Below are positions 28,700-39,230 of a stretch of DNA of 64,000 bases, one piece after another. The translations under genes were made by a program, and so were the position numbers. Origin of the DNA: Dechloromonas denitrificans (GTDB lineage Bacteria > Pseudomonadota > Gammaproteobacteria > Burkholderiales > Rhodocyclaceae); assembly GCF_001551835.1 (NCBI RefSeq), contig NZ_LODL01000035.1:484093-548092 (forward strand), read 5' to 3'. A model generated the notes under the pieces. It was not told the origin of the DNA. It did not search any database and worked only from the letters and a program-made list of their open reading frames with translations. Numbering within the stretch: position 1 is the stretch's first letter; every line of letters starts with the position of its first letter.

Positions 28700-29569
28700 T
28701 CAGTGCGCTTCGTGAGCCTGGCCGACATAGACCAGCGTCAGCATCATGAAGATGAAAGCCTGCAGGGCAACGATCAGGATGTGGAAGATCGCCCAGATCG
28801 AACCGGCCACAATGTGGCCGAGGAACAGGGAGACGCCGGTGGCGCTTGCCGTCCAGGCCGCACCCATCAGCGCGATCAGCATGAATACCAGTTCGCCGGC
28901 GTACATGTTGCCGAACAGTCGCATGCCGTGGGAGACGGTCTTGGCGAGGAATTCGATCATCTGCATGGCGAAATTGACCGGGTAGAGCAGCGGGTGGCTG
29001 CCGAACGGGGCGGTGAAGAGTTCATGAACCCAGCCGCCCATGCCCTTGATCTTGATGTTGTAGTACACACAGACCAGCAGGACGCCCGTCGACATGCCCA
29101 GCGTACCGTTCAGGTCAGCAGTCGGGACGACGCGCAGATAGGCGTGGTGGTCACCGGTGATCGTTTGCCAGATGGTCGGCAGCAGGTCGACCGGCAGGAA
29201 GTCCATCGAATTCATCAGGAAGATCCAGATGAAGACGGTCAGCGCCAGCGGGCCGACGAACTTGCGGGATTCGGCGCTATGGACGATGCCCTTGGCCTGG
29301 TCGTTGACCATTTCGAGGACGATTTCGACCGCGGCCTGCATGCGACCCGGTACGCCGGAGGTGACGCTCTTGGCGATGCGCCACATGACGAACAGACCCA
29401 GTACGCCCATCAGGACGGAAAAGATCATGGTGTCGATGTTGATGACGCTGAAATCGATCACATCCTTCTGCGCATGACCGGTGGAGTTCCATTGCGTCAG
29501 GTGGTGGACGATATATTCGCCGGCGGTCGGCGCGTTTGCTGCTGCTTCTTCGTGGCCTGCTGTAGACAT
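28700..29569 (-). CDS. atpB: ATP synthase Fo subunit a
   Basis: A 289-residue inner-membrane stator subunit forming the proton half-channels. It contains the conserved MQMIEFLAKTVSHGMRLFGN block with the essential Arg, MNSMDFLPVDLLP, and several hydrophobic helices to the C-terminal FIFMMLTLVYVGQAHEAH. It starts 2 bp after the atpI stop. Confidence 0.97.
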   Translation of the reverse strand: MSTAGHEEAAANAPTAGEYIVHHLTQWNSTGHAQKDVIDFSVINIDTMIFSVLMGVLGLFVMWRIAKSVTSGVPGRMQAAVEIVLEMVNDQAKGIVHSAESRKFVGPLALTVFIWIFLMNSMDFLPVDLLPTIWQTITGDHHAYLRVVPTADLNGTLGMSTGVLLVCVYYNIKIKGMGGWVHELFTAPFGSHPLLYPVNFAMQMIEFLAKTVSHGMRLFGNMYAGELVFMLIALMGAAWTASATGVSLFLGHIVAGSIWAIFHILIVALQAFIFMMLTLVYVGQAHEAH

Positions 29570-29571
29570 AA

Positions 29572-29913
29572 TCAGGGTTTCTTCCAGAACGCTATAAAAC
29601 CTGCATGCAAAACAATCGCGAAGCCGATCAGCAAGCTGGGCCAGTGCATCTCGGGATACCCCTTGACGGCGATTGCCAAAAATCCAATGGTGGCCGCTAT
29701 CTTGAGGAACTCACCGATGAAGAAATTCGCTGCGAACGATGCGTCCGGGCGATTTGTCACCATCGTCAACCGGACGGCAAAGAATAGGTTGGGCAATATG
29801 CAGGCCAAAGCCGCTAACCCCACCGAGACAAGCCCCCGCGTCCCTACGATTGCACCGGCCCCGATTGCTGTTATGAGTGCTGCACCAAATTGCAGAATAA
29901 TTGCTCTGTACAT
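29572..29913 (-). CDS. atpI: ATP synthase subunit I (AtpI)
   Basis: A 113-residue membrane protein with about four hydrophobic helices (FGAALITAIGAGAIVGTRGL, SVGLAALACILPNLFFAV, FFIGEFLKIAATIGFLAIAV, LLIGFAIVLHAGFIAFW). AtpI assists c-ring assembly or Mg2+ uptake. The start is the ATG at 29913 (MYRAIILQ); the longer frame would run through the predicted promoter. First gene of the atp operon. Confidence 0.9.
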   Translation of the reverse strand: MYRAIILQFGAALITAIGAGAIVGTRGLVSVGLAALACILPNLFFAVRLTMVTNRPDASFAANFFIGEFLKIAATIGFLAIAVKGYPEMHWPSLLIGFAIVLHAGFIAFWKKP

Positions 29914-29955
29914 GGTGCTATTCAATCGTTGACCGGCTGTGCCACACGGATATAA

Positions 29956-29985
29956 ATGATACAAGACTTGGCTTGGCCAAGTCAA
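29956..29985 (-). promoter_or_regulatory. Predicted sigma-70 promoter of the atp operon with internal palindrome
   Basis: On the minus strand TTGACT (29985-29980) and TATCAT (29961-29956) are separated by 18 bp, giving a start of transcription about 35 bp before atpI. The spacer and part of the -35 box contain a perfect inverted repeat, GACTTGG-N5-CCAAGTC (29965-29983), which could be an operator or the foot of a parB-end hairpin. Confidence 0.55.
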
Positions 29986-30029
29986 TGAAATTGAGGGTTT
30001 TCCACAATGTCGGCCCCTCCAGAAGCGGG

Positions 30030-30881
30030 TTAACGTATGCGGTTGAGGATGCCATCGAGCTGCTCCAGGTCGCTGAATTCGATGGTCACTTTGCCGGCGC
30101 CCGTCTTGTTGCTGCGGATGGCGACGCTGGCCCCGAGGCTGTCCGAAATCTCTTCCTGCAGGCGCAGCAGGTCACGGTCGACAGCATGGGCCGGTGCCGC
30201 TTTCGGTGGATTGAGGATCTGCTGGACGAGGCGCTCGGCTTCGCGCACCGACAAGCCCTTCTGAATGATGCGCTGGGCCAGGGCCAGTTGTTGCGTGCCG
30301 GGGATCGGCAGCAGGGCGCGGGCATGGCCCATGTCGATCTTGCCGGCCATCAGCAATTCCTGGACGCCGGCGGTCAACTGCAACAAACGGAGCAAATTGG
30401 TCGCCGCCGGGCGCGAGCGGCCGACGGCATCGGCTGCCTGCTGGTGGGTCAGGCCGAATTCGTCGATCAGGCGCTGCAGGCCCTGGGCTTCTTCCAGCGG
30501 ATTGAGGTTTTCGCGCTGGATGTTCTCGATCAGCGCCATGGCCAGCGCCTGTTCGTCCGGAATGCTGCGGATCAGCACCGGGACTTCGTTCAGGCCGGCC
30601 AGTTGTGAGGCGCGCCAGCGCCGTTCGCCGGCAACGATTTCGTAGCGTTCGGCGCCCGGCGTGGCATCGACGGCGCGGACCAGGATGGGCTGCATGACGC
30701 CCTGGGTCTTGATCGAGGCGGCCAGTTCGGCCAGCGACTCCTGGTCCATCTGGGTGCGCGGCTGGTACTTGCCGGGACGCAGGCGTTCGACCGGCAGGTT
30801 GCGCTGTTCGTCGCCCTGCGGCTTGTCGCTGCCGGAGAGCAGTGCGTCGAGGCCGCGGCCGAGTCCTTTCATCTTGATCAT
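30030..30881 (-). CDS. parB: Chromosome partitioning protein ParB
   Basis: A 283-residue CTP-dependent parS-binding clamp. N-terminal basic MKGLGRGLDALLSG is the ParA-contact region; IVAGERRWRASQLAG holds the GERRxR CTP-binding box; the helix-turn-helix (LTHQQAADAVGRSRPAATNL) reads parS; the C-terminal dimer domain ends EFSDLEQLDGILNRIR. The start overlaps the parA stop by 4 bp. A parS-like site lies in slt within this window. Confidence 0.96.
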   Translation of the reverse strand: MIKMKGLGRGLDALLSGSDKPQGDEQRNLPVERLRPGKYQPRTQMDQESLAELAASIKTQGVMQPILVRAVDATPGAERYEIVAGERRWRASQLAGLNEVPVLIRSIPDEQALAMALIENIQRENLNPLEEAQGLQRLIDEFGLTHQQAADAVGRSRPAATNLLRLLQLTAGVQELLMAGKIDMGHARALLPIPGTQQLALAQRIIQKGLSVREAERLVQQILNPPKAAPAHAVDRDLLRLQEEISDSLGASVAIRSNKTGAGKVTIEFSDLEQLDGILNRIR

Positions 30882-31639
30882 GGGGCGACCCTTTCGAGAA
30901 TTTCCCTGGCGAGCGCGCTGTAGGCTTGCGCGCCTTTCGAGCTTTTATCAAAGGCGATGACCGGCTTGCCGTAGGACGGGGCTTCGGCGAGACGGACATT
31001 GCGCGGCACGATGGTCTGGTAGACCTTGCTGCCGAAGTGGTTTTCCAGTTCGTTCGAGACCTGCTGGGTCAGCGTGCTCTGGCTGTTGTACATGGTACGT
31101 AGCAGGCCTTCGATTTCGAGCCGGGAATTGAGGTGGGAGCGCACCTTGCGCAGTGTTTCGACGAGGTCGGAGAGGCCCTCCAGCGCGTAATACTCGCACT
31201 GCATCGGGATCAGCACCGAATCGGCGGCGACCAGGCCGTTGACCGTCAGCATGTTGAGCGCCGGCGGGCAGTCGATCAGGATGAAGTCGTAGGTGGCGTG
31301 GCCGGCCTGCAGTGCATTCTTCAGCCGGTATTCGCGTTCGTCGAGTTCGATCAGCTCGACCTCGGCGCCGGCCAGTTCGCGGTTGGCCGGCAGGACGTCG
31401 AAGCCGAACTCGGTCTGGATGCAGACCTCAGTCAGCGTCGCGGCACCGATCAGTAGTTGATAGACGGTGGGCAGTGCTTCCTTCTTGGTGATGCCCGAGC
31501 CGGTCGTCGCATTGCCCTGCGGATCGAGGTCGATCATCAGGACGCGCTGGCCTTCTGCGGCGAGCGAGGCGGCGAGATTGACCGCGGTTGTCGTCTTGCC
31601 GACGCCGCCCTTTTGATTCGTTATGGCGAGTACTTTCAT
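30878..31639 (-). CDS. parA: Chromosome partitioning ATPase ParA (Soj type)
   Basis: A 253-residue chromosomal ParA. I chose the ATG at 31639 ([20 protein letters not shown]), which overlaps the rsmG stop by 4 bp; the longer frame runs inside rsmG. The deviant Walker A KGGVGKTT, Walker A' [12 protein letters not shown], and [16 protein letters not shown] are diagnostic. With ParB it segregates the origin region. Lack of a long N-terminal HTH marks the chromosomal type. Confidence 0.96.
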   Translation of the reverse strand: MKVLAITNQKGGVGKTTTAVNLAASLAAEGQRVLMIDLDPQGNATTGSGITKKEALPTVYQLLIGAATLTEVCIQTEFGFDVLPANRELAGAEVELIELDEREYRLKNALQAGHATYDFILIDCPPALNMLTVNGLVAADSVLIPMQCEYYALEGLSDLVETLRKVRSHLNSRLEIEGLLRTMYNSQSTLTQQVSNELENHFGSKVYQTIVPRNVRLAEAPSYGKPVIAFDKSSKGAQAYSALAREILERVAP

Positions 31640-32253
31640 GACCCGGCTTTCAAAATGATCAAATGTCGTTCGGCAGCCAGCCCCGGTACGGCGAGCGGAA
31701 TGATCGCCTCCACCGTGATGTCGGCTGACAGGGCTTGCAGTTCGTCGTCCGGTCGCACGCCCTTCATGGCCAGCCAGCGGCCGCCCGGCGCCAGCAGGTG
31801 GCGGGTCAGGCTGATGAAGAGGCCGATCTCGGCAAAGGCGCGCGAGCTGATCTGGGCGTATTGCCCGCTCATTTCCTCGACGCGGGCATGGTGGGCGCTG
31901 ACGTTCTTCAGGCCGAGCTCGATCGCCGCCTGCTGCAGGAAGGTCGCCTTCTTTTGCACGGTGTCGACCATGCTGACCGCCAGTTCCGGGCGGGCGATGG
32001 CCAGCGGAATGCCGGGCAGGCCGCCGCCGCTGCCGACATCGAGCAGCGCGCCGGGGCCGACATACGGCAGGATGGCCAGGGAATCGAGCAGGTGGTGCGA
32101 AATGGCCTGTTCCGGATCGCGCAGCGCGGTCAGGTTGTAGGTCCGGTTCCACTTGAGCAGCAGGTCGCGGAAGGCGAGCAGCTTGTGCTGCGCGACGTCG
32201 GGCAGATCGAGGCCGAGGGCGGCGAGGCCCTCGCTGAGCGTGATTGGCTTCAT
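31636..32253 (-). CDS. rsmG: 16S rRNA (guanine527-N7)-methyltransferase RsmG
   Basis: A 205-residue SAM-dependent methyltransferase (GidB) that modifies G527 of 16S rRNA. Landmarks are [53 protein letters not shown] and [11 protein letters not shown]. Both ends overlap neighbours by 4 bp (mnmG upstream, parA downstream), so translation is coupled through the block. Confidence 0.95.
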   Translation of the reverse strand: MKPITLSEGLAALGLDLPDVAQHKLLAFRDLLLKWNRTYNLTALRDPEQAISHHLLDSLAILPYVGPGALLDVGSGGGLPGIPLAIARPELAVSMVDTVQKKATFLQQAAIELGLKNVSAHHARVEEMSGQYAQISSRAFAEIGLFISLTRHLLAPGGRWLAMKGVRPDDELQALSADITVEAIIPLAVPGLAAERHLIILKAGS

Positions 32254-34136
32254 GCGGCGGACGCCAGGCTGTGGCGTTTCAGGTGGATCAGCAGCAGCGA
32301 AATGGCAGCCGGCGTGATGCCCTGGATGCGCGAGGCCTGGCCGATGGTCTGCGGCTTGTGCTGGGCCAGCTTCTGCTTGACCTCGTTCGACAGGCCGGCC
32401 ACCTTGGCGTAGTCGAGATCGACCGGCAGGGCAGTGTGCTCATAGGCCGCCGACTTGGCGACTTCCTCGCTCTGGCGATCGATATAGCCTTGGTATTTGG
32501 CCGAGATTTCCAGTTGTTCGACGACCAGTGGGTCGGTCTGGGCCTCGCCGGCACCGGGCAGGGTCAGCAGCTCGCTGTAGGAAACTTCGGGGCGGCGCAG
32601 CAGCTCGAACAGGTTGTATTCATGTTCGATGGCCTTGCCGAGAACGCGGACGGCATCTTCAGCCGGCAGGATTTTCGGATTGACCCAGGTTGACTTCAGG
32701 CGTTCCTGCTCGCCGGCGATGGCATCGCGCTTCTGGCAGAAGGCGGCCCAGCGCACATCGTCGACCAGGCCAAGCGCCCTGCCCTGTTCGGTCAGGCGCA
32801 GGTCGGCGTTGTCCTCACGCAGGCTGAGGCGATATTCGGCGCGGCTGGTGAACATCCGGTAGGGATCGGACACGCCACGCGTGATCAGGTCGTCGACCAG
32901 TACGCCGAGATAGGCTTCATTGCGCTTCGGGCACCAGCCGTCTTCGCCACGCATGTAGCGGACGGCGTTGATGCCGGCGAGCAGGCCCTGCGCCGCCGCT
33001 TCTTCGTAGCCGGTGGTGCCGTTGATCTGGCCGGCGAAGAACAAGCCGTTGATCGCCTTGCTCTCCAGCGTGTCCTTGAGGCCGCGCGGATCGTAGAAAT
33101 CGTATTCGATGGCGTAGCCGGGGCGCAGGATGTGCACGTTTTCCATGCCGCGGATCGAGCGCACCAGCGCCAGCTGGATGTCGAAGGGCAGGCTGGTCGA
33201 CACGCCGTTCGGGTAGATTTCGTGCGTCGTCAGGCCTTCCGGCTCAAGGAAGACGTTGTGCTTGTCCTTGTCGGCGAAGCGGTGGATCTTGTCTTCGATT
33301 GACGGGCAATAACGCGGCCCGACGCCCTCGATGACGCCGGTGTACATCGGCGAACGGTCCAGGCCGCTGCGGATGATGTCGTGGGTTTTCTCGTTGGTTT
33401 CGGTGATCCAGCACGGCAACTGGCGCGGGTGCTGGCCGGCGCTGCCGAGGAAGGAGAAGACCGGCAGCGGCTTGTCCGAATGCTGTTCTTCCATCACCGA
33501 GAAATCGATGGTCTTGCCGTCCAGACGCGGCGGCGTGCCGGTTTTCAGGCGGCCCTGCGGCAGTTGCAGTTCCTTCAGCCGGCTGGCCAGCGATACCGAG
33601 GGCGGATCGCCCATGCGGCCGCCGGTGTAGTTCTCCAGGCCGACGTGGATCTTGCCGTTCAGGAAGGTGCCGGCGGTCAACACCACCGCCGAGGCAAAAA
33701 AGCGGATGCCGAGTTGGGTCACTGCGCCGCACACCTTGTCGCCTTCAACGATCAGGTCGTCGCAGGCTTCGGCGAAGATGGTCAGGTTGGGCTGGTTTTC
33801 CAGACGCGAGCGGATGGCCTGCTTGTACAGCACGCGGTCGGCCTGGGCGCGGGTGGCGCGCACGGCCGGGCCCTTCGAGGCATTGAGGATGCGAAACTGG
33901 ATGCCGGCTTCGTCGGTGGCCGCCGCCATGGCGCCGCCCAGCGCATCGACCTCGCGCACCAGATGGCCCTTGCCGATGCCGCCGATCGACGGGTTGCAGC
34001 TCATCGCGCCGAGCGTATCCAGATTGTGGGTCAGCAAAAGCGTGTTCGCACCCGCCCGCGCTGCGGCGAGCGCAGCTTCGGTACCGGCGTGACCGCCGCC
34101 GACGACGATGACATCGAAACGGGTGGGATAGAGCAT
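32250..34136 (-). CDS. mnmG: tRNA uridine-5-carboxymethylaminomethyl modification enzyme MnmG
   Basis: A 628-residue FAD protein (GidA) that with MnmE makes (c)mnm5U at tRNA wobble uridines. FAD-binding [17 protein letters not shown] at the N-terminus, the signature [20 protein letters not shown] with a reactive Cys, [27 protein letters not shown], and the C-terminal helical domain are all present. It heads the mnmG-rsmG-parA-parB operon, an arrangement common near origins. Confidence 0.97.
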   Translation of the reverse strand: MLYPTRFDVIVVGGGHAGTEAALAAARAGANTLLLTHNLDTLGAMSCNPSIGGIGKGHLVREVDALGGAMAAATDEAGIQFRILNASKGPAVRATRAQADRVLYKQAIRSRLENQPNLTIFAEACDDLIVEGDKVCGAVTQLGIRFFASAVVLTAGTFLNGKIHVGLENYTGGRMGDPPSVSLASRLKELQLPQGRLKTGTPPRLDGKTIDFSVMEEQHSDKPLPVFSFLGSAGQHPRQLPCWITETNEKTHDIIRSGLDRSPMYTGVIEGVGPRYCPSIEDKIHRFADKDKHNVFLEPEGLTTHEIYPNGVSTSLPFDIQLALVRSIRGMENVHILRPGYAIEYDFYDPRGLKDTLESKAINGLFFAGQINGTTGYEEAAAQGLLAGINAVRYMRGEDGWCPKRNEAYLGVLVDDLITRGVSDPYRMFTSRAEYRLSLREDNADLRLTEQGRALGLVDDVRWAAFCQKRDAIAGEQERLKSTWVNPKILPAEDAVRVLGKAIEHEYNLFELLRRPEVSYSELLTLPGAGEAQTDPLVVEQLEISAKYQGYIDRQSEEVAKSAAYEHTALPVDLDYAKVAGLSNEVKQKLAQHKPQTIGQASRIQGITPAAISLLLIHLKRHSLASAA

Positions 34137-34183
34137 GGCCTGATCTGAAAAGGGAATTGCTGCAGCGCAGTATCGGACCGCGG

Positions 34184-34213
34184 ATTTTACGGGCGAACAA
34201 CCGGTTTAGACAA
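34184..34213 (-). promoter_or_regulatory. Predicted sigma-70 promoter of mnmG
   Basis: On the minus strand TTGTCT (34213-34208) and TAAAAT (34189-34184) are 18 bp apart, with transcription starting about 40 bp before the mnmG ATG at 34136. The -10 box matches consensus at five of six positions. Confidence 0.45.
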
Positions 34214-34239
34214 GGATTTCCGCTGTCTTCGCAAAGAAA

Positions 34240-34254
34240 TGATTTGCCAAATCA
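34240..34254. promoter_or_regulatory. Palindrome in the mnmG/chemoreceptor gap
   Basis: TGATTTG-C-CAAATCA is a perfect 7-bp inverted repeat with a 1-bp centre, 27 bp upstream of the predicted mnmG -35 box. It resembles but does not fit the FNR/ANR consensus (the TGAT...ATCA spacing is 7, not 4 to 6). Operator function is only a guess. Confidence 0.3.
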
Positions 34255-34277
34255 ATTGCTTGCGATGGTGCCGAATC
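34252..34277 (+). promoter_or_regulatory. Weak sigma-28 (FliA)-like promoter before the chemoreceptor
   Basis: TCAA at 34252 and GCCGAATC at 34270 are 14 bp apart, close to the flagellar sigma-28 pattern TAAA-N15-GCCGATAA. Only GCCGA of the -10 box is exact. It lies about 120 bp upstream of a chemoreceptor gene, the class usually read by FliA. Confidence 0.25.
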
Positions 34278-34315
34278 CCATCATCAGGCTCGCCAAATGC
34301 CGCAAGTGCCTGCCA

Positions 34316-34334
34316 CCCCCTCTTCATGAGGGGG
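34316..34334. terminator. Short GC stem-loop in the chemoreceptor leader
   Basis: CCCCCTC-TTCAT-GAGGGGG is a perfect 7-bp stem about 60 bp before the chemoreceptor start. There is no T tract directly after it. It may shape the mRNA leader; no terminator role is proven. Confidence 0.3.
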
Positions 34335-34396
34335 GACATTTAGCCCCGGGCCCCGGAGAATCAATTTTCTAAATTTGTCTTTTTTGGAGAAGGCTC

Positions 34397-36166
34397 GTGC
34401 AGGGGACGGAGATTGCTTTGGCAAACGGTATGGCCCGCGGTGGCATCACGCTGCGTCGCCTTGGCATGGACAGACTGAGCATCAAGACCAAGCTCGGGTT
34501 GCTCGCCGGTTTTTCGCTGCTCAACCTGGCGGTGGTCGCTGTTGCCGGCTGGCTTGGCGTCAGCCATTTGAACCAGGCGCTGGAAGAAATCAGCGACCAC
34601 AGCGCGCCCGCCCTGATCCTGATGGCGGAAATGCGCATGTGGCAGGCGAAATCCTTGCTGGCGACGCGCGATGTCGCGACCTGGCGCCAGGAGCGCTATG
34701 ACTCCGCATCGGCCCGGCTGGACGGTGTCAGCGAAGCCAACAGCATTGCCGCCTCGGTCATCGAGCGGCGCAATGAAGCGGAAGCCCGGGTCAAGCTGGC
34801 CCTCGATGCCTACCAGGCGCTGCCCAAGAGCGAAAACGTGGCGCTGCAGTGGGGCGTGGTGCAGGAGCGTCTGCAGGAGTTCAAGGAGACCTTTGATCCG
34901 GTTGTGCCGGTTCTCCAGGAAATGGCCAAGACCCAGAGCTGGGAAGAGGTCATTAGTGTGACCCAGCGCTTCCAGTTGATCGACGAACGGGTTGGTGCCG
35001 TCTGGGAACGCACCGAAGCCGAGATGGATCTGCTCAACAAGCTGGAAAAGGCCAATGCCGAGGTTATCAACGAATCAGCCGCGACGGCGCGCCAGACAGC
35101 CCAGCGGGCGATTGTGCTGGTCTCCCTGATGGCCGCCGGTGGCTTGGGCATCCTGATTTTCATCATCATTCGTGGCATCACCGGTGCGCTCGATCAATTG
35201 CGCAAAACGATGGTGAATGTTGCGCAGAGCGGCGATTTCACGCAGGACATCGCGATCCGCGGCAAGGATGAGATCGCCGAGACCGCCCAGGCCTTCAACA
35301 GCCTGCTCGGCTCGGTGCGTCAGGTCTTGGCGATTGTCCTGCGCAATGCCCTGAGCATCAATGCGGCGGCAGCCACGACCCTGGGCGCCGCGCAGGAGGT
35401 AGCTACCGCTTCGCAGCAGCAAACCGACTCGGCGGCGGCGATGGCAGCCGTCGTCGAGCAGATGACGGTTAGCATCGGCCATATCACCCAGTCCTCCGGC
35501 GATGCCGTGCATTGCGCCCGACATGCCGGGCAGGCAGCTGACGAAGGGGCGGCGATCATTGCCCAGACGGCAACCGAAGTCGGCATCATTTCATCAACGG
35601 TCGATCAAGCCGAAATCACCATTCAGGAACTCGGCCGCCATTCGGCCAAGATTTCGACCATCGTCCAGGTCATCAAGGAGATTGCCGACCAGACCAATCT
35701 GCTCGCCCTCAATGCGGCGATCGAGGCGGCCCGCGCCGGCGAATCGGGCCGTGGTTTCGCGGTTGTCGCCGACGAGGTGCGCAGCCTGGCCGAACGGACT
35801 CGCAGCTCGACCGAGGACATCGGCGCCATGGTCGTCGTCATGCAGCAACTGGCTGGCAATGTGATCAGCAACATGGCGATGGTCGGCAGCAAGGTCAGGG
35901 ATGGCCAGGCGCATGCCAACCAGGCGGCGGAACGGATTGTCGCCATCCAGGACAACACCCGTCAGCTATCGAATGCGGTCGGTGAAATTGCCCAAGCCTT
36001 GCAGGAACACGCCGTCGCTTCGGAAGAAATCTCGCGCCAGGTCGAACGGGTGGTCGGCATGAGCGAGGGCAATGCCGCCTCGGCGGTACGCGCCGAAGAT
36101 GTCTCGGCGGAGCTGCAGACCCTGGCCGTCTCGCTGCGTCAGGCCGTCGGCGCCTTCAAGGTGTGA
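34397..36166 (+). CDS. Methyl-accepting chemotaxis protein
   Basis: A 589-residue transmembrane chemoreceptor. The GTG at 34397 follows GGAGAAGG. First membrane helix [20 protein letters not shown] (about 34-53), a helical periplasmic ligand domain (about 55-232) that looks like a four-helix bundle, second membrane helix around [20 protein letters not shown], a HAMP domain, then the signalling hairpin with [20 protein letters not shown] near 428 and [16 protein letters not shown]. The C-terminus lacks a CheR-tethering NWETF-like pentapeptide. The stop overlaps the next gene, a GGDEF-EAL protein, by 4 bp, which points to a joint role in motility and cyclic-di-GMP control. Confidence 0.92.
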   Translation: MQGTEIALANGMARGGITLRRLGMDRLSIKTKLGLLAGFSLLNLAVVAVAGWLGVSHLNQALEEISDHSAPALILMAEMRMWQAKSLLATRDVATWRQERYDSASARLDGVSEANSIAASVIERRNEAEARVKLALDAYQALPKSENVALQWGVVQERLQEFKETFDPVVPVLQEMAKTQSWEEVISVTQRFQLIDERVGAVWERTEAEMDLLNKLEKANAEVINESAATARQTAQRAIVLVSLMAAGGLGILIFIIIRGITGALDQLRKTMVNVAQSGDFTQDIAIRGKDEIAETAQAFNSLLGSVRQVLAIVLRNALSINAAAATTLGAAQEVATASQQQTDSAAAMAAVVEQMTVSIGHITQSSGDAVHCARHAGQAADEGAAIIAQTATEVGIISSTVDQAEITIQELGRHSAKISTIVQVIKEIADQTNLLALNAAIEAARAGESGRGFAVVADEVRSLAERTRSSTEDIGAMVVVMQQLAGNVISNMAMVGSKVRDGQAHANQAAERIVAIQDNTRQLSNAVGEIAQALQEHAVASEEISRQVERVVGMSEGNAASAVRAEDVSAELQTLAVSLRQAVGAFKV

Positions 36167-39135
36167 TGGCGCTGGATTCAGCCATGGGCTTGCCCGAGCT
36201 TAGCGTCGCCGGTTCCGACCTGCGGCCGCATGAGGTCGAACAATTGCAGGATGGCCGGATCCAGGTCGCCGATGACTCCCTGCTGTGCCGCTGGGACTAC
36301 GATCCGCAGGCCCGCCGCTTCCATTTCGACGCGATGGCCGGGCGGCTCTTCGGCTGGCGTGCCGACGAACGCCAGCCGAGCCTTGACCAGTTGGCATCCC
36401 GGGTGGCCAGTGACGAGCGCCCGGCGCTGATCGCCCGCTTTGCCAACCGGGGCGGCGGTAGCCCCCTGCCCGGCCATCCGCTGCATGTCTGGAATGCCGA
36501 ACTCGGCTGCTGGATCGTCGTCAAGGTCTTTGCCTACGCGCAGTCGCTGGCTGGCGGACCGCGCTTCGTCCTCAAGGGCTTTTGCCTGGACATCACCCGG
36601 CAGCAGGAAAGCGAGGAAACCCTGCGCCGCTACCGGACCTTGCTCGCCGCGCCGAGCAGCCTCGGCCATATGTGGTACTGGTCGATCAACTATGCCGACG
36701 GCCATTACGAGACCAGCGACAATTCGCTCCTGTTGCTCGGCTGGCCGGACGGCACGAGCCGGATCCCGGAGGCCGAATTCCGGGCGCGGATTCATCCCGA
36801 GGATCTGCCGCACATCATCGCCCGGCGCCAGAGCGCGCTGCGCGACGACAAACCGACTGAAATCGACTACCGTTTCTGGCAGATTGCCCAGCAGCGCTGG
36901 ATCTTCCTGCGCTCGTTGTTCTTCTTCGTGCGCGACCCGGCAGGCAGTCCGGTCACTCTCTATGGCTTCACTCAGGACATTACCCGGCACAAGGAGGCCG
37001 AGGCGGCACTGGCCAAGGAGCGCCAGCGCATCGAATCAGCCCAGGTCCTTGGCCGGATGGGCACCTGGAGCTTCGACATCGGGCGGCGGGTGGTGCGGGT
37101 CAGCCGCAGCACCTTGAACATGCTTGGCCATGACAGCCCGGGCGACGCCTTGATGGGCGAGGAGGAGTCGCTGGCCAATCTCCATCCCGACGACCGGCAG
37201 AGCGTGTTGAAGGCGATCAATCGCAGTTGCCTGACCTTCGAGCCGTTCAGTATGGAATACCGGCGCTGGCACTATCGCGAAAATCGCTGGGTGCATCTGA
37301 AGAGCTCGGCCCATGTCGTGCGCGATGCGGATGGCGTTCCTTACGAGGTGCAGGGCTTTACCCAGGACATCACCCGGCAAAAGGAAAACGAGCAGCACCT
37401 GCGCTTTGCCGCCTCGGTCTTCGAGCATGGCCGCAGCCTGATCGTGATCACCGATATCGAACGGCGGATCATCCAGGTCAATCCGGCCTTCTGCGAACTG
37501 ACCGGCTTTTCTGCCGATGAGGTGATTGGCCGCCGACCGGGCGAATTGATCCGGACCCCGGTGGCGGCCGACTGTCGGCCCGGTAATTTTTGGTTTCCGC
37601 TACTGCGGGCCGGGCATTGGTCCGGTGAACTGCCCTGCCGGCACAAAAATGGCGAGCCCTTCACGCTCGCCGTCAATTTCTCCGCCGTCCGCAACGAAAG
37701 CGGAGAAATAGGCCATTTCATCTGTGTCGGCGACGATGTCACGCAGCAGAAGGCGGCCGAGCGGCAGATCAACCATCTCGCCTATTTCGATCCACTGACC
37801 CAGTTGCCGAACCGGGTGCGCTTCAAGGAGCAGGTCGACCTGGCAATCCGTCAGGCGTCGCGCGACGGGCACGAACTGGCCCTGCTCTTTCTCGATCTCG
37901 ACTACTTCAAGCATGTGAACGACTCGCTCGGCCATTCGGCCGGCGACCAGTTGCTGGTCGAGGTGGCAGGCCGCCTGCGGGCGGCGGTACGGGCGTCGGA
38001 TACCGTCGGTCGCCTGGGGGGCGATGAATTCATGGTCCTGCTGCCGATCGGTGGCCACCAGGCAGCCCGCTGCGTTGCCGACAAGCTGATCGAGGCCCTG
38101 GGCCAGCCCTTCCAGATCGACGCCATGGCGCTGACCGTGACCTCCAGCATCGGCATCAGCCTGTTTCCGCGCGACGGCGACCACTACGATGCGTTGTTGC
38201 GAGCCGCCGATGCCGCCATGTACAAGGCCAAGGATGCCGGCCGCAACACCTTCCTCGATTTCGTTCCGGAAATGAACGACATGGCGCTCAAGCGCCTGAC
38301 GCTGAGCAATGAACTGCGCCAGGCCCTGCCACGCCGGGAACTGCTGCTCCATTACCAGCCGCAGGTTGCGCTGGACGACGGGCGACTGATCGGCGTCGAG
38401 GCCCTGCTCCGCTGGCAGCATCCGGAATGGGGCATGATTTCGCCAGCCGAATTCATCCCGGTGGCCGAGGAGTCCGGCCTGATCGAAGCGATCGGTGCCT
38501 GGGTCATCGAGGAAGCCTGTCAGCAAGCTGTGGCCTGGGACCAACTCGGGCTGCCTGAGCTGAGCATGTCGATCAATTGCTCGACCCGCCAGTTCCTCGA
38601 ACCGCAGGCCTTGCTCGACACCGTGCGCACGGCACTACGCCGTTCCGGTCTGCCGCCGGCGCGGCTCGAGCTGGAAATCACCGAAACCCTGATCGTCCAG
38701 GATATTGCCAAGACGCAGTGGCTGCTCGAACAATTCCGTGCCCTTGGGGTGCGCATCGCGATCGACGATTTCGGTACCGGCTATTCCAGCCTCTACTACC
38801 TGAAGCGTTTGCCGATCGACAAGCTGAAGATCGACCAGTCCTTCGTCCGCGACCTGGTCGCCAACCCGGACGACCGGACCATCGCCGCCACGGTTGCCAC
38901 CCTCGGTCACTCGCTGGGCCTACGGGTGATTGCCGAGGGGGTCGAGACGGCCGAGCAACTGCAGATCCTCGAAACCATGCAGTGCGATGAAGGCCAGGGC
39001 TATCTGTGGAGTCGACCGCTGCCGGCCGGGCAGTTTATCGCTTGGTACCGTGGCACCTATGGCGCGCCCGAGCGCGCTGGCTTGCCGCAGGTCGGGGCAC
39101 GCCTGAGGCAGCGCCATTACGGGAGGACTGACTGA
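36163..39135 (+). CDS. PAS-GGDEF-EAL cyclic-di-GMP enzyme, 990 residues
   Basis: A large soluble sensor with three or four PAS/PAC units over about 30-540 (recurrent [36 protein letters not shown] ends), then GGDEF and EAL domains. The GGDEF motif [12 protein letters not shown] is at about 619, with RASD five residues upstream as an inhibitory I-site. The EAL domain starts with [11 protein letters not shown] near 746 and keeps [25 protein letters not shown] and AEGVET, so both synthesis and hydrolysis look possible. No membrane segment. Start: GTG at 36163 or ATG at 36166, overlapping the chemoreceptor stop. Confidence 0.93.
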   Translation: MMALDSAMGLPELSVAGSDLRPHEVEQLQDGRIQVADDSLLCRWDYDPQARRFHFDAMAGRLFGWRADERQPSLDQLASRVASDERPALIARFANRGGGSPLPGHPLHVWNAELGCWIVVKVFAYAQSLAGGPRFVLKGFCLDITRQQESEETLRRYRTLLAAPSSLGHMWYWSINYADGHYETSDNSLLLLGWPDGTSRIPEAEFRARIHPEDLPHIIARRQSALRDDKPTEIDYRFWQIAQQRWIFLRSLFFFVRDPAGSPVTLYGFTQDITRHKEAEAALAKERQRIESAQVLGRMGTWSFDIGRRVVRVSRSTLNMLGHDSPGDALMGEEESLANLHPDDRQSVLKAINRSCLTFEPFSMEYRRWHYRENRWVHLKSSAHVVRDADGVPYEVQGFTQDITRQKENEQHLRFAASVFEHGRSLIVITDIERRIIQVNPAFCELTGFSADEVIGRRPGELIRTPVAADCRPGNFWFPLLRAGHWSGELPCRHKNGEPFTLAVNFSAVRNESGEIGHFICVGDDVTQQKAAERQINHLAYFDPLTQLPNRVRFKEQVDLAIRQASRDGHELALLFLDLDYFKHVNDSLGHSAGDQLLVEVAGRLRAAVRASDTVGRLGGDEFMVLLPIGGHQAARCVADKLIEALGQPFQIDAMALTVTSSIGISLFPRDGDHYDALLRAADAAMYKAKDAGRNTFLDFVPEMNDMALKRLTLSNELRQALPRRELLLHYQPQVALDDGRLIGVEALLRWQHPEWGMISPAEFIPVAEESGLIEAIGAWVIEEACQQAVAWDQLGLPELSMSINCSTRQFLEPQALLDTVRTALRRSGLPPARLELEITETLIVQDIAKTQWLLEQFRALGVRIAIDDFGTGYSSLYYLKRLPIDKLKIDQSFVRDLVANPDDRTIAATVATLGHSLGLRVIAEGVETAEQLQILETMQCDEGQGYLWSRPLPAGQFIAWYRGTYGAPERAGLPQVGARLRQRHYGRTD

Positions 39136-39230
39136 AAGATCCCCGGGCCGGGCCCGCGCCGGCGGCCCTTTTCGCGGCTGCTGGCCCGGCCCGGCAGCGA
39201 TTGCGGCACATCGTCGATGCCTTGCTCAGC

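Noticed and set aside
29998-30006. DnaA box TTTTCCACA near parB and atpI as a sign of oriC
   Set aside because: A single match to TTWTNCACA occurs; no cluster, AT-rich unwinding element or dnaA/dnaN is in the window. The origin is probably elsewhere.
34240-34254. FNR/ANR box
   Set aside because: The TGAT and ATCA halves are 7 bp apart, not the 4-6 of that consensus.
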